64,000 nucleotides of DNA from NCBI RefSeq assembly GCF_027922165.1, contig NZ_BSFD01000011.1, forward strand, positions 413,936 through 477,935, in the 5' to 3' direction. The DNA is from Brevundimonas intermedia (lineage in GTDB: Bacteria > Pseudomonadota > Alphaproteobacteria > Caulobacterales > Caulobacteraceae). The first letter of the stretch is position 1; every line of letters starts with the position of its first letter. The translations under genes were made by a program, and so were the position numbers. Positions 1-8,839 of the stretch are shown one piece after another. The notes beneath the pieces are model-generated. The model had not been told where the DNA came from and did not search any database. It saw only the letters and a list, made by a program, of their open reading frames with translations.

Positions 1-1209
1 TTCCGACGAGCCCTCGGTCCACGAGGCGAACAACACCCGCTTGCCGTCGGCCTTCAGCGCCGCCGCATGGGCCGCCACCGCCTCGAACAGATTGACGCTG
101 TCCTGCGCCCGCTCGGCCGCGAAGGTCCGGCCCAGCCGGCCGCCCGCATCCTCGCCGCCACCCGAGAACGGCGTAAACCGCCGCACCGCCCGCCCCGCCA
201 GCGCCTGGTTCCAGTCGCCGGCGTCCAGATACAGCGACCGGGGCGGCAGCGCGCGATTGGCCGCCGCATGCCCTTTCGTTTTCGCCGCTTCGGTCCGCCC
301 CTCATAGGCGTCGGCGATCAGGTCCCACCGTTCAGCCCGCGCGCTCTCGGCCTGATTGTCGAGGAAGATCAGCGCCTGATCCGGCAGATAGTCGAACAGC
401 GAATCCAGCGTCTCGTAGAACAGCGGCAGCCACTGCTCCATGCCCTGACGCCGAGCGCCCTCGCTGATGGTCGCATACAGCGGGTCGTCGCCCGGCGCGC
501 CAAACAGGTTCAGATAACCGGTGCGGAACCGCGAGATGGCCGCCGCGTCCAGCAGAGCCTCCGACACGGGCGCCAGCGACACCGCCGTCATCTGCCCCGT
601 CGACCTCTGGGTCTCGGGGTCGAAGGTGCGGATCGATTCCAGTTCCGATCCGAACATGTCCAGCCGCACCGGCTCCTCGAAGCCCGGCGGATAGACGTCG
701 ACCACCCCGCCCCGCACCGCGAACTCGCCCCGCTCCGACACGGTCGAGGCCCGGACATAGCCGTTGGCGGCGAAATATCGCTCCAGCGCCTGGATATCGA
801 GATCGCGCCCGACCTTGGTCTCGAACCCCGCCTGGGTCGTCACCGACCTGGGCGGCGTCCTCTGCATGGCCGCGCCGACGGTCGTGACCACCAGAACCGG
901 CGCGTCCCCCGGCTTCCGCTGGGCCAGCCGCGTCAAGGTCGCCATCCGCTGGGCGGCGATTCCCGCCGTCGGGCTCAGCCGGTCATAGGGCAGACAGTCC
1001 CAGGCCGGATATTCAAGAATTTCGATATCTTGCGAGAAGAACCGGAACGCCTGAACGAAACCGCCCGACCGCTGATAGTCGCGCGCCACGAAGACGCCGA
1101 CCCCGCCATCCTTCGCGATCCGCTCGGCGACGACGAGGGCGTCCAGCCCCTCCGGCGCCCCGCCCAGATCGGCGTCGGTGCGGTGCTGCACAGTGACCTG
1201 TTGATCCAT
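1..1209 (-). CDS. mfd: Transcription-repair coupling factor Mfd, N-terminal part (runs off the window)
   Basis: About 403 codons of the N-terminal UvrB-homology region of Mfd, the ATP-dependent translocase that removes RNA polymerase stalled at DNA lesions and recruits the UvrABC excision proteins. Seen directly: an early EYPAWDCLPYDRLSPT block, followed by a VVTTVGAAMQRTPPR block and a REGEFAVRGG-like block (here SERGEFAVRGGVVDVYPPG). These are hallmarks of the Mfd/UvrB amino-terminal domains. The translocase and RNA polymerase-binding domains lie outside the window. The ATG at 1209 overlaps the sdhE stop in a TGATG, so the two genes are probably translationally coupled. Confidence 0.95.
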   Translation of the reverse strand, partial: MDQQVTVQHRTDADLGGAPEGLDALVVAERIAKDGGVGVFVARDYQRSGGFVQAFRFFSQDIEILEYPAWDCLPYDRLSPTAGIAAQRMATLTRLAQRKPGDAPVLVVTTVGAAMQRTPPRSVTTQAGFETKVGRDLDIQALERYFAANGYVRASTVSERGEFAVRGGVVDVYPPGFEEPVRLDMFGSELESIRTFDPETQRSTGQMTAVSLAPVSEALLDAAAISRFRTGYLNLFGAPGDDPLYATISEGARRQGMEQWLPLFYETLDSLFDYLPDQALIFLDNQAESARAERWDLIADAYEGRTEAAKTKGHAAANRALPPRSLYLDAGDWNQALAGRAVRRFTPFSGGGEDAGGRLGRTFAAERAQDSVNLFEAVAAHAAALKADGKRVLFASWTEGSSE

Positions 1210-1544
1210 CAGCCGATGCCCTTGCCGACCTCTGCGGCCACATGTTCGCGCATGAAGGCGCGAACCTTGGCCATCACCGGCGTCTCGAACTCGGGCGGGG
1301 TCGGGTCACGTTCGATGATCCAGCCGTAAAGCCACTGATCCTCCTCATCGATCAGCAGCTCAAGCTGGTCCAGCTCGGCGTCGGTCAGGGTCGGCGCCAC
1401 CTGGTCCGAAAACGGGCCCAGCACCATGTCGGCCTCGCGGAAACCGCGCCGCCACGAGCGGAACTGGATACGGCCCAGCCGCTGCTTGCGCTCCAGGGCC
1501 GTTTGGTCGCCACTGTCGTCTTGGGGGATTTCGGTCACAAGCAA
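1209..1544 (-). CDS. sdhE: FAD assembly factor SdhE (succinate dehydrogenase assembly factor 2 family)
   Basis: A 111-residue protein of the SdhE/Sdh5 family (DUF339), which helps attach FAD covalently to the flavoprotein subunit of succinate dehydrogenase in the cytoplasm. The family signature is visible as RSWRRGFREADMVLG, the RG-x-x-E core that contacts the flavoprotein, followed by the acidic helical stretch LDQLELLIDEEDQWLYGWI. Length is close to the usual 90-110 residues, with a short N-terminal extension. It is divergent from recG and directly upstream of mfd, with a one-base TGATG overlap. Identification rests on the motif; I see nothing unusual. Confidence 0.93.
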   Translation of the reverse strand: MLVTEIPQDDSGDQTALERKQRLGRIQFRSWRRGFREADMVLGPFSDQVAPTLTDAELDQLELLIDEEDQWLYGWIIERDPTPPEFETPVMAKVRAFMREHVAAEVGKGIG

Positions 1545-1683
1545 TCCTGGCCCGGCAAGGTTGAAGGACGTTCAAGCAGCGATCCACCGCGTGGCGAACC
1601 TTAGCGTCCTAAAATGGAAGAAGCGCAGATAGCGCTCCTTCGCCCACTTCGCCACCCGTCATGGTCACGCTATGTTCCCGGCG

Positions 1684-3771
1684 ATGCGTCCGCAGATTCT
1701 CTTTCCCCTGTTCGCCGAGGTCTCCAGCCTGAAGGGCGTGGGCCCCCGCGTCCTGCCCCTGGTGCAGAAGGTGGCGGGGCCGCTGGTGCGCGACCTGGCC
1801 TTCCTCAGCCCCTCCGGCGTCATCGTCCGCCGGCCCATGGAGGCGGCGACCGCCGTGGACGGCGAGGTCGGGATCTTTGAGATCGTCATCGACCGCCTGT
1901 TCGTCCCCAGCCGCCCCGGCGCCCCGCTGAAGGTCCGCGCCAGCGACCCGACCGGCTTCGTCCACCTGGTCTGGTTCGGCGGCTCGCCCCAGCATATCGA
2001 CCGGCTGCTGCCGCGCGGCGAGACCCGGCTGGTCTCGGGCAAGGTCGAACGGTTCAACGGCGAGGTCCAGATCGTCCACCCGGACATTGTCACGCCCGAC
2101 AAGGCCGCCGACATCCCGGCCTCCGAACCCGTCTATCCGGCGACCCAGGGCCTGACCTCGCGCCAGCTGCGCAAACTGGTCCAGGCCGCCCTGCCCGCCG
2201 CCCCCGACCTGCCGGAATGGCAGGATCCCGCCTGGCTGAAGAAGCAGAACTGGCTGGGCTGGCGCGCCGCGCTGGACGCCCTGCACGCCCCGGCGGGCGA
2301 GCTGGACCTGACGCCCGACGCCCCGGCCCGCCAGCGTCTGGCCTATGACGAATTCCTCGCCCACCAGCTGGCCCTGGCCCGCCGTCGCCGCGCCCGCGAA
2401 ATCAAACCCTCGCCCGTCATCGCCCCCGGCGCCGCCTCCGAACACCTGCTCCAGGCCCTGCCCTTCACCCTGACCAAGGCCCAGGCCCAGGCCGTCGCCG
2501 AAATCCGCCGCGACCTGGCCTTGGGCAAACAGATGGGTCGGTTGCTTCAGGGCGATGTGGGTTCGGGCAAGACCGCGGTCGCCGCTCTGGCCCTGGCCGA
2601 CGCGGCCTCCAGCGGCTTCCAGTCCGCCTTGATGGCCCCGACTGAAATCCTGGCCCGCCAGCATTACGAAAAGCTCGGCCCCCTGCTGGAGGCGGCCGGC
2701 GTCGCCTCCGTCCTGCTCACCGGCCGCGACACCAACGGCCAGCGGCGCGAGAAGCTGGCCGCCCTGGCGTCCGGTCACGCCCAGGTCGCCATCGGCACCC
2801 ACGCCCTGTTCCAGGACGCCGTCCGCTTCGACCGCCTGGCCCTGGCCGTCATCGACGAACAGCACCGGTTCGGCGTCAGCGAGCGCCAGCGGCTCCAGGC
2901 CAAGGGCGATCCGCGCATCGGCGCCGTCCACCTGCTGACCATGTCGGCCACCCCCATCCCCCGCACCCTGGAACTGACCCAGTACGGTGAGCTGGAGGTC
3001 AGCCGCCTGATGGAGAAGCCGCCGGGCCGCACCCCCGTCACCACTGCTGTCGTTCCCCTCGCGCGGATCGGCGAGGTCGCCGCCCGGCTGAAGACGGCGC
3101 TGGACGCCGGCGCCCAGGCCTATTGGATCTGCCCCCTGGTCGCCGAATCCGAGGCCATCGACCTTGCGGCCGCCGTCGACCGCGCCGACGACCTGCGCCG
3201 CCTGCTGGGGGTCGAGGTCGGCCTCGCCCACGGCCAGATGCCGGGCGCCGAGCGCGAAGCCGTCATGGCCGACTTCGCCGACGGCCGCATTCCCCTGCTG
3301 GTCGCCACCACCGTGGTCGAGGTCGGGGTCGACGTGCCCAACGCCTCCATCATGGTCATCGAACACGCCGACCGCTTCGGCCTGGCCCAGCTGCACCAGC
3401 TGCGCGGCCGCGTCGGTCGCGGCGCAAAGGCCAGTTCCTGCATCCTGCTGTACGGCGGCCAGGACGGCGCCCTCGGAGAAACCGCGAAAGAACGCCTCGA
3501 AACCCTGCGTCGCACCGAGGACGGCTTCGTCATCGCCGAGGAAGACTTCCGCCTGCGCGGCGGCGGCGACCCCCTGGGCCTGAAACAGAGCGGCTTCCCC
3601 GCCTACCGCTTCGCCGACCCGATCCGCCACCGCGCCCTGATGCTGGCCGCCGCCGACGACGCCCGCCTGATCCTGGGCCGAGACCCCGACCTGACCTCAG
3701 AGCGCGGCCAGGCGGTGCAGGTGTTGGAGGAGCTGTTCGACTGGAAGGGGCATAAGGCGGGGTCGGACTGA
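1684..3771 (+). CDS. recG: ATP-dependent DNA helicase RecG
   Basis: About 695 residues. RecG is the monomeric superfamily 2 helicase that remodels stalled replication forks and Holliday junctions. The sequence shows the N-terminal wedge/OB region, Walker A LLQGDVGSGKTAVAAL, the DEQH box in VIDEQHRFGV, motif III TMSATPIPRTL and the C-terminal motif VI region QLRGRVGRGAKASSCIL. Full length for the family. I prefer the ATG at 1684 (MRPQILFPLFAEV) because alphaproteobacterial RecG proteins tend to begin this way; an in-frame ATG at 1672 adds four residues. No clear Shine-Dalgarno sequence separates the two. Transcribed divergently from sdhE. Confidence 0.97.
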   Translation: MRPQILFPLFAEVSSLKGVGPRVLPLVQKVAGPLVRDLAFLSPSGVIVRRPMEAATAVDGEVGIFEIVIDRLFVPSRPGAPLKVRASDPTGFVHLVWFGGSPQHIDRLLPRGETRLVSGKVERFNGEVQIVHPDIVTPDKAADIPASEPVYPATQGLTSRQLRKLVQAALPAAPDLPEWQDPAWLKKQNWLGWRAALDALHAPAGELDLTPDAPARQRLAYDEFLAHQLALARRRRAREIKPSPVIAPGAASEHLLQALPFTLTKAQAQAVAEIRRDLALGKQMGRLLQGDVGSGKTAVAALALADAASSGFQSALMAPTEILARQHYEKLGPLLEAAGVASVLLTGRDTNGQRREKLAALASGHAQVAIGTHALFQDAVRFDRLALAVIDEQHRFGVSERQRLQAKGDPRIGAVHLLTMSATPIPRTLELTQYGELEVSRLMEKPPGRTPVTTAVVPLARIGEVAARLKTALDAGAQAYWICPLVAESEAIDLAAAVDRADDLRRLLGVEVGLAHGQMPGAEREAVMADFADGRIPLLVATTVVEVGVDVPNASIMVIEHADRFGLAQLHQLRGRVGRGAKASSCILLYGGQDGALGETAKERLETLRRTEDGFVIAEEDFRLRGGGDPLGLKQSGFPAYRFADPIRHRALMLAAADDARLILGRDPDLTSERGQAVQVLEELFDWKGHKAGSD

Positions 3772-3811
3772 GGGGCGTCCTCGCTCACGCCCACGCCCAA
3801 CGCCCCACCCC

Positions 3812-3936
3812 CGTCATCCTAGGCCTTGTGCCTAGGATCCATAGACTCAGACGCCAGGAACGATCGCACATCCGCCGACCGCGCCCGACGCGACACACCG
3901 AGCGTATGGATCCTAGGCACAAGGCCTAGGATGACG
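3812..3936. repeat. Intergenic inverted-repeat element with 32-base perfect arms
   Basis: Bases 3812-3843 and 3905-3936 are exact reverse complements separated by 61 bases. Each arm is itself nearly palindromic (two CCTAGG sites flanking a CTTGT/ACAAG centre), so single-arm and whole-element hairpins are both possible. The layout matches the short GTCATCC-stem-GGATCC intergenic repeats scattered through alphaproteobacterial genomes. It fills most of the gap between recG and the next gene. Just upstream, GGGGCGT at 3772-3778 can pair with ACGCCCC at 3800-3806, a weak stem without a T tract. Family membership is from memory of such repeats; the arms are read directly. Confidence 0.85.
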
Positions 3937-4108
3937 GTGATCAGACGGGTCCCGCCACGTCTGCTGTTCCACATGGCGGACTTGGGGTCGAGGCGCAGAG
4001 CCCTATCGTTTCAGGCCCTGATCGCCTCCATCAGCGGCGTGATTCCCAGCACCGCCCTCTGAATCTTGCCTCATGCGTTTGGCGTCGCGACCGGCTAGAA
4101 GGCCCCAA

Positions 4109-5722
4109 ATGTTGCGCCTGTCAGAACTCAAACTGCCCCTCGACCACCCGCCGGAGGCCTTGCCCGCCGCGATCGCCGCCCGCCTGGGCGTGCCGCAGCA
4201 CGATCTTGTGTCCTGGTCGATATGGAAGCGGGCGCACGACGCCCGCCGGAAATCCGCAATTCTGAAAGTCTACATCCTCGACGTCGAGCTGAGGGATGAA
4301 TCGGCGGTGCTGGCCCGCCTTGCCGACGACGTGCACGTGGCGCCGACGCCAGACGTCGCCTATCGCCCGGTCGCGGTCGCGCCCAGGACCGAGCGCCTTC
4401 GGCCGGTCGTGGTCGGGGCCGGGCCGTGCGGCCTGTTCGCCGGGTTGATCCTGGCCGAGATGGGGTTCAAGCCGATCATCCTCGACCGCGGCAAGGTGGT
4501 GCGGCAGCGGACCAAGGACACCTGGGATCTGTGGCGGAGCAGCAAGTTGGACCCGGAATCCAACGTGCAGTTCGGCGAGGGCGGCGCGGGCACCTTCTCC
4601 GACGGCAAGCTCTACAGCCAGATCAAGGATCCCCGTTTCCTGGCCCGCAAGGTGTTGACCGAGTTCGTCGCGGCCGGGGCGCCGGAGGAAATCCTCACCG
4701 AGGCCCACCCGCACATCGGCACCTTCCGCCTGGTGACCATGGTCGAGGCCATGCGCGAGAAGATCGAACGGCTGGGCGGCGAGTACCGCTTCGAGCACCG
4801 GGTCACGGACATCGATCTCGACAAGGGCGCCCTCCGGGGCGTGCGCCTGCACACCGGCGAGACGCTGGAGGCCGACCACGTGGTCTTCGCCATCGGCCAT
4901 TCGTCGCGCGACACCTTCCAGACTCTCTACGAGCGCGGCGTCCATATCGAGGCCAAGCCGTTCTCGATCGGCTTCCGCATCGAGCATCCGCAGTCGTGGA
5001 TCGACAAGGCCATGTTCGGCCCCTGCGCCGGCCACCCCGATCTTGGCGCGGCGGCCTATACGCTTTCGCACCACTGCTCGAACGGCCGCACCGTCTACAG
5101 CTTCTGCATGTGCCCGGGCGGCACGGTGGTGGCGGCGACCAGCGAGCCCGGCCGCGTCGTGACCAACGGCATGAGCCAATATTCGCGCAACGAGCGCAAC
5201 GCCAACTCCGGCTTCGTGGTCGGCATCTCGCCCGAGGATTACGGGAGCGACCATCCGCTGGCGGGCATCGAACTGCAACGGGATCTGGAGACCCGCGCCT
5301 ATACGGCCGGCGGCGGGGACTATTTCGCGCCGGGCCAGCTGGTCGGCGACTTCCTGGCGGGCCGCCCCTCGACCGCGCTGGGCGAGGTCGTCCCCAGCTA
5401 TAAGCCGGGCGTGCGCCCCACCGACCTGGCGCCCCTGATGCCCGACTATGTGATCGCCGCCATGCGCGAGGCCCTGCCCGTCTTCGGCCGCAAGATCGCC
5501 CGCTACGACGACGCCCAGGCGGTTCTGACGGGGGTCGAAACCCGGAGTTCATCCCCGATCCGAATGACCCGCGGCGCCGACTTTCAGAGCCTGAACGTGC
5601 GCGGCCTCTTCCCCGCCGGCGAAGGCGCCGGCTATGCGGGCGGCATCCTGTCGGCCGCCGTTGACGGCATCAAGGTGGCCGAAGCCGTCGCCCGGTCGAT
5701 GGTGGCGGAGGGGACGGCGTAG
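4109..5722 (+). CDS. FAD-dependent dehydrogenase-like protein (COG2509 type)
   Basis: A flavoprotein of about 537 residues belonging to the uncharacterised FAD-dependent dehydrogenases. Near residue 110 is the dinucleotide-binding motif VVVGAGPCGLFAGLILAEMG followed by an acidic residue (ILDRGK). The conserved NVQFGEGGAGTFSDGKL block follows, and the C-terminal FAD motif is GLFPAGEGAGYAGGI. The roughly 90-residue N-terminal extension before the Rossmann fold (LGVPQHDLVSWSIWKRAHDAR) is typical of this group. I chose the ATG at 4109 (MLRLSELKLP); one at 4073 adds twelve basic residues. Substrate unknown; a cytoplasmic oxidoreductase is all the sequence supports. Confidence 0.88.
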   Translation: MLRLSELKLPLDHPPEALPAAIAARLGVPQHDLVSWSIWKRAHDARRKSAILKVYILDVELRDESAVLARLADDVHVAPTPDVAYRPVAVAPRTERLRPVVVGAGPCGLFAGLILAEMGFKPIILDRGKVVRQRTKDTWDLWRSSKLDPESNVQFGEGGAGTFSDGKLYSQIKDPRFLARKVLTEFVAAGAPEEILTEAHPHIGTFRLVTMVEAMREKIERLGGEYRFEHRVTDIDLDKGALRGVRLHTGETLEADHVVFAIGHSSRDTFQTLYERGVHIEAKPFSIGFRIEHPQSWIDKAMFGPCAGHPDLGAAAYTLSHHCSNGRTVYSFCMCPGGTVVAATSEPGRVVTNGMSQYSRNERNANSGFVVGISPEDYGSDHPLAGIELQRDLETRAYTAGGGDYFAPGQLVGDFLAGRPSTALGEVVPSYKPGVRPTDLAPLMPDYVIAAMREALPVFGRKIARYDDAQAVLTGVETRSSSPIRMTRGADFQSLNVRGLFPAGEGAGYAGGILSAAVDGIKVAEAVARSMVAEGTA

Positions 5723-5980
5723 ACGAAAGGCAGCGCATCGCTGCGATCGTACGACGATCCGGACCTCGTCAGAGGGCGCGGAGCAGACTTCTACCCCCAG
5801 TCGGGTTTCGCCGAATGCCGCATCCGGCGGAAGACATGCCGCCTTGCTCGCCGGTCCAACAGTTACGCAATGCACCAAATCGGTCATTCACTGTCGGCCC
5901 CAAACGCGACATTCAGGGTGCGCTCGAAAGTCGGCTTTCCGGCCGCTAGCATAAGACGGTTCGCGACCCATTGCGGACCT

Positions 5981-6799
5981 TCATCCGCCCGGCAAGGAGC
6001 CGGGACAGACTGGCAGCTTTGCGGCCATCTCAGCCGGAGCCATCGATGAGGCGAGTGGGCCGTAACTGACCGTCAGATCACTATCGCCTAAGGTCGGTCG
6101 CAAAATCGCCTCTGCCTCGGAACGGGAAGCTGGCCAGTATCCAGACATGCGACCACGGAACATTCGAGCAGCTTCTGCCCTCTCCGCCACAAACCATGCC
6201 CATCGGTAGTTCAGGTGGCGTTCTAGGCCACTGCCTGAACGGCGGATGCCCATACAGGTCGGCTCAACCGACATGGCGATCCGATTGAGCAAATCCGGAT
6301 CTAGTCCCTGCCGCTCAAAGAACTCTCGCTCGTGGGTCGCTTGCTGACGGAATGAGGAGTCTGCGGGCATGCCAGACCGAGCAGCCATAACTTCCGTGGC
6401 GAAGGCCCCGGTGTGATGGAAAGCGATGACTGTATCGGGTTCAACCACGACCTTTTCCGCCGCCAGCAAAACGTAAGTGGAGCAAGCCGATAGGCAGAAC
6501 TGGCGAACACGAACGGTGATGTGTCGGGCGTTCAGTGCTTCGACCAGCGTTATCGCAGCCGAGGCGACGCCGCCGCCCGACGTAAGGAGCACTTCCGTAT
6601 CGTCATCCCGAAGTTGGCTAATGGCTTGAGACACGACCGCCGCATTGAGTTGATCGCATATTCGCAGCACGCCAGTATCCAACCGCCTGACACCGCGTTG
6701 GCAGAGATCGTAGCCATGGAGCGTCTGAGCCGTGGGCTCACTGCACGCACTTGTCAGCGGCAGTGAAGACAACGCGAGGATAGAAATGATCAAACGCAT
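5981..6799 (-). CDS. ClpP-fold (crotonase-like) periplasmic lipoprotein
   Basis: About 272 residues. The start at 6799 gives a lipoprotein signal peptide (MRLIISILALSSLPLTSACS) with lipobox LTSAC, so the mature protein should be membrane-anchored on the periplasmic side. The body resembles the ClpP/crotonase-fold hydrolases of proteobacterial envelopes: a glycine-rich TSGGGVASAAITLVEAL segment, then FCLSACSTYVLLAAEKVVV, then an AFHHTG segment. The serine in SACS and the histidine pair are candidate catalytic residues by analogy with this family. An upstream ATG at 6916 would add 39 residues and bury the signal peptide, so I reject it. Substrate unknown; no operon partner. Confidence 0.75.
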   Translation of the reverse strand: MRLIISILALSSLPLTSACSEPTAQTLHGYDLCQRGVRRLDTGVLRICDQLNAAVVSQAISQLRDDDTEVLLTSGGGVASAAITLVEALNARHITVRVRQFCLSACSTYVLLAAEKVVVEPDTVIAFHHTGAFATEVMAARSGMPADSSFRQQATHEREFFERQGLDPDLLNRIAMSVEPTCMGIRRSGSGLERHLNYRWAWFVAERAEAARMFRGRMSGYWPASRSEAEAILRPTLGDSDLTVSYGPLASSMAPAEMAAKLPVCPGSLPGG

Positions 6800-7265
6800 G
6801 CGCAGATCATGACCTGAGGAACTTCCGCTTTCCACCCCGAACAGAAGTCCGGCACGTCCGCTCTCCAGCACCGCCGTGCTGAATGCAAATGCGGTGCGAG
6901 AGGACCATAGCCCCAACCAAGGCCGGCAAATCAGGCTCGCCGCCCCTAATTTTCCGCTCCGAAGCCAATCCGATCAACACCCTAACGCGCCCAAACGGCC
7001 ATCGACCTACCACGCTCTCAAACCGTGTTAGCCTCGTCGTTCGGTCTTTGACATCGGGCCCGCGCCGCAGTCCGCCTGCGACGTCCGCTCCCCATCAACG
7101 CCACAGTCGTCGCCCCTGGCGCGTTTGGCGCCTTTGGCACGGTTGTCACCCTGTTTTCGCGCCAAACCGACCGGCCTCAGCCGATCCTAACGCCACAGCG
7201 GTCGCCTGGCGCATTTGGCGGTTTGGCGGTTTGTCACCCTGTTTTTACGACATACCGACCGGATC
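6800..7265. other. Intergenic stretch without a convincing gene
   Basis: About 466 bases between the ClpP-like lipoprotein and the MBL hydrolase. The short open frames on both strands have no recognisable domains, no plausible Shine-Dalgarno sequences and overlap each other. The only structure I see is the imperfect tandem duplication listed at 7098-7275. The promoter of the lipoprotein gene should lie around 6800-6900, but I cannot pick out convincing -35/-10 boxes. Confidence 0.5.
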
Positions 7266-7275
7266 TCAGCCGATC
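7098..7275. repeat. Imperfect tandem duplication, about 90 bases per unit
   Basis: Unit 1 (about 7098-7187) and unit 2 (about 7190-7275) share, in order: ACGCCACAG, a CTGGCGC-TTTGGCG block, TTGTCACCCTGTTTT, CGACCGG and CTCAGCCGATC. Unit 2 runs into the last codons and stop of the MBL hydrolase gene, so the duplication appears to have copied the gene's 3' end and its downstream flank. The GGCGCATTTGGCGGTTTGGCGG segment has its own short internal repeat. Function unknown; a drifted duplication is the simplest reading. Confidence 0.7.
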
Positions 7276-8060
7276 ATGCAGCGCCAGCCGTCGAACCCGA
7301 CCTCGACATTGGCCGGAACAATCGCCGACAGTTCCTTGTAATCCATGTCGATATGCAGGTTCGTCAGCACGGCCCGCTCGACGTCCGCCGCCGCAATCCA
7401 TTCCAGCGTCCGGTCCAGATGGGCATGGGTCGGATGGGGGGTGTAGCGCAGGGCGTCGACGATCCAGACCTGACACCCCGCCACCGCGCGGATCGCCGCC
7501 TCGTCCAGATCCGAGACGTCGCTGGAATAGGCCATGTCGCCCAGCCGATAGCCGACCGACCGGATCGGCCCGTGCCCCTGATCAAAGGTCACCACGGGGA
7601 TCGCGCCCCCCGGCCCCTCCACCGACCAGGCCGTCCCATGCGGCGGGATGACCTGGGCGTCCAGCAGCGGCGGATAGCCGAACTTGCTCTCGAAGATATA
7701 GTCGAACCGGTGCGACAGGGACGTCAGGGTCGCCTCATCCATCCAGGCCGAGATCCGCTTGCGCGCCCGCGTCGCGAAGGTCCGCAGGTCGTCGATCCCG
7801 TGGGTCTGGTCGGCGTGGTCGTGGGTATAGAGGACGGCGTCCACATGCCGGGTCTCGCTGGCCAGCATCTGTTCGCGCAGGTCCGGCGAGGTGTCGATCA
7901 GGATGTTGGTCATCCCCTCCGGCCCGGTCTTGCGCGCCAGCATCGCGCAGCGCGTCCGCCGGTTCCTCGGCTCGGCCGGGTCGCAGACGCCCCAGTCGCC
8001 ATCGCCCCGCGGCACCCCGCCCGAGGATCCGCTGCCCAGGATGACGACTTCGAAACTCAT
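7266..8060 (-). CDS. MBL-fold metallo-hydrolase (PhnP-like)
   Basis: 264 residues, complete. A metallo-beta-lactamase-fold hydrolase of the PhnP-like branch. Seen: the opening strand FEVVILGSGSSGGVPRGDG, the metal-binding THDHADQTHGIDDLR motif (HxHxDH plus a downstream H), DQGHGPIRSVGYRLG, and a late SSDVSDL aspartate. The family includes cyclic ribose-phosphate phosphodiesterases, but this copy is not next to phosphonate genes. In alphaproteobacteria it commonly follows tatD and probably acts in housekeeping phosphodiester turnover (inference). Its ATG overlaps the tatD stop in an ATGA. The 3' end lies inside a tandem duplication. Confidence 0.9.
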   Translation of the reverse strand: MSFEVVILGSGSSGGVPRGDGDWGVCDPAEPRNRRTRCAMLARKTGPEGMTNILIDTSPDLREQMLASETRHVDAVLYTHDHADQTHGIDDLRTFATRARKRISAWMDEATLTSLSHRFDYIFESKFGYPPLLDAQVIPPHGTAWSVEGPGGAIPVVTFDQGHGPIRSVGYRLGDMAYSSDVSDLDEAAIRAVAGCQVWIVDALRYTPHPTHAHLDRTLEWIAAADVERAVLTNLHIDMDYKELSAIVPANVEVGFDGWRCMIG

Positions 8061-8839
8061 ACGGGCCTCGGTATCCGGTCAAAGAGGCCGAAGAAGGCCT
8101 CGGTGGTTCTCTGGTCCGCCTCCTCGGCGCTCCAGCCCCGGATCTCGGCCAGCTTGTCCAGCACATGGCTGATATAGGCTGGCTCGTTGCGCCGCCCCCG
8201 ATGCGGGATGGGCGCCAGATAGGGGCAGTCGGTCTCGACGATTATACGCTCGGCCGGCATGTCCCGGATCACCGCCCGCACATCCTCGGCCGCCTTGAAG
8301 GTGGCGATCCCAGACACCGAGAACCAGGCACCCAGTTCCGCTGCGATTCCCGCCAGTTCCGCCCCGCTGGTATAGCAGTGCATCAGCATCTTGAACGGCC
8401 CGGCGGCGTGCTCCTCCTTCAGGATCGTCCCCATGACCTCATCCGCCTCGCGGGTGTGGATCACCAGCGGCAGACCCGTCTCCCGCGCCGCGGCCACATG
8501 CTGGCGGAACACCGCCGCCTGGATCTCGCGCGGGCTGAAGTCATAGTGGAAGTCCAGGCCGCACTCGCCGATCCCGACCACCTTGGGCCGCTGCGCCAGC
8601 TCGATCAGGGTCCCCGCCGTCAGGTCCGCCGCATCCTTGGCCTCGTGCGGATGGACCCCGACCGTGCACCAGATGTCTGGGTTGGCCATGGCGATCCCAT
8701 GGGTCGCTTCAAAGGTGGTCAGCTTGTCGGAGATCTCGACCATCAGGCCGACCCCCGCCTCGCGCGCCCGGGCGATCACGTCGTCCCGGTCCTCGTCGAA
8801 CTGGGGCGCGTGCAGGTTCACATGACTGTCGATCAGCAT
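8057..8839 (-). CDS. TatD-family metal-dependent hydrolase (DNase)
   Basis: 260 residues. TatD-family TIM-barrel nuclease, complete from MLIDSHVNLH to the C terminus. Metal ligands expected for the fold are visible as GIGECGLDFHYD (bridging glutamate), LPLVIHTREA, KMLMHCYTSG and the late VETDCPYLAP aspartate. The first HxH motif of many relatives is DSHVN here (HxN), a variation also seen at this spot in Escherichia coli TatD, so it does not imply inactivity. The start overlaps the holB stop (TGATG) and the stop overlaps the MBL gene (ATGA), so it sits in one translationally coupled string. Confidence 0.92.
   Translation of the reverse strand: MLIDSHVNLHAPQFDEDRDDVIARAREAGVGLMVEISDKLTTFEATHGIAMANPDIWCTVGVHPHEAKDAADLTAGTLIELAQRPKVVGIGECGLDFHYDFSPREIQAAVFRQHVAAARETGLPLVIHTREADEVMGTILKEEHAAGPFKMLMHCYTSGAELAGIAAELGAWFSVSGIATFKAAEDVRAVIRDMPAERIIVETDCPYLAPIPHRGRRNEPAYISHVLDKLAEIRGWSAEEADQRTTEAFFGLFDRIPRPV

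Noticed and set aside
1609..3630. A 673-codon open frame antisense to recG
   Set aside because: Its sequence is the repetitive G/Q/V/D-rich type that arises opposite a high-GC gene; recG on the other strand has all helicase motifs.
8057..8839. TatD active site seemingly broken by HxN in place of HxH
   Set aside because: As I recall it, E. coli TatD also deviates at this position, and the other metal ligands are present, so loss of function is not implied.
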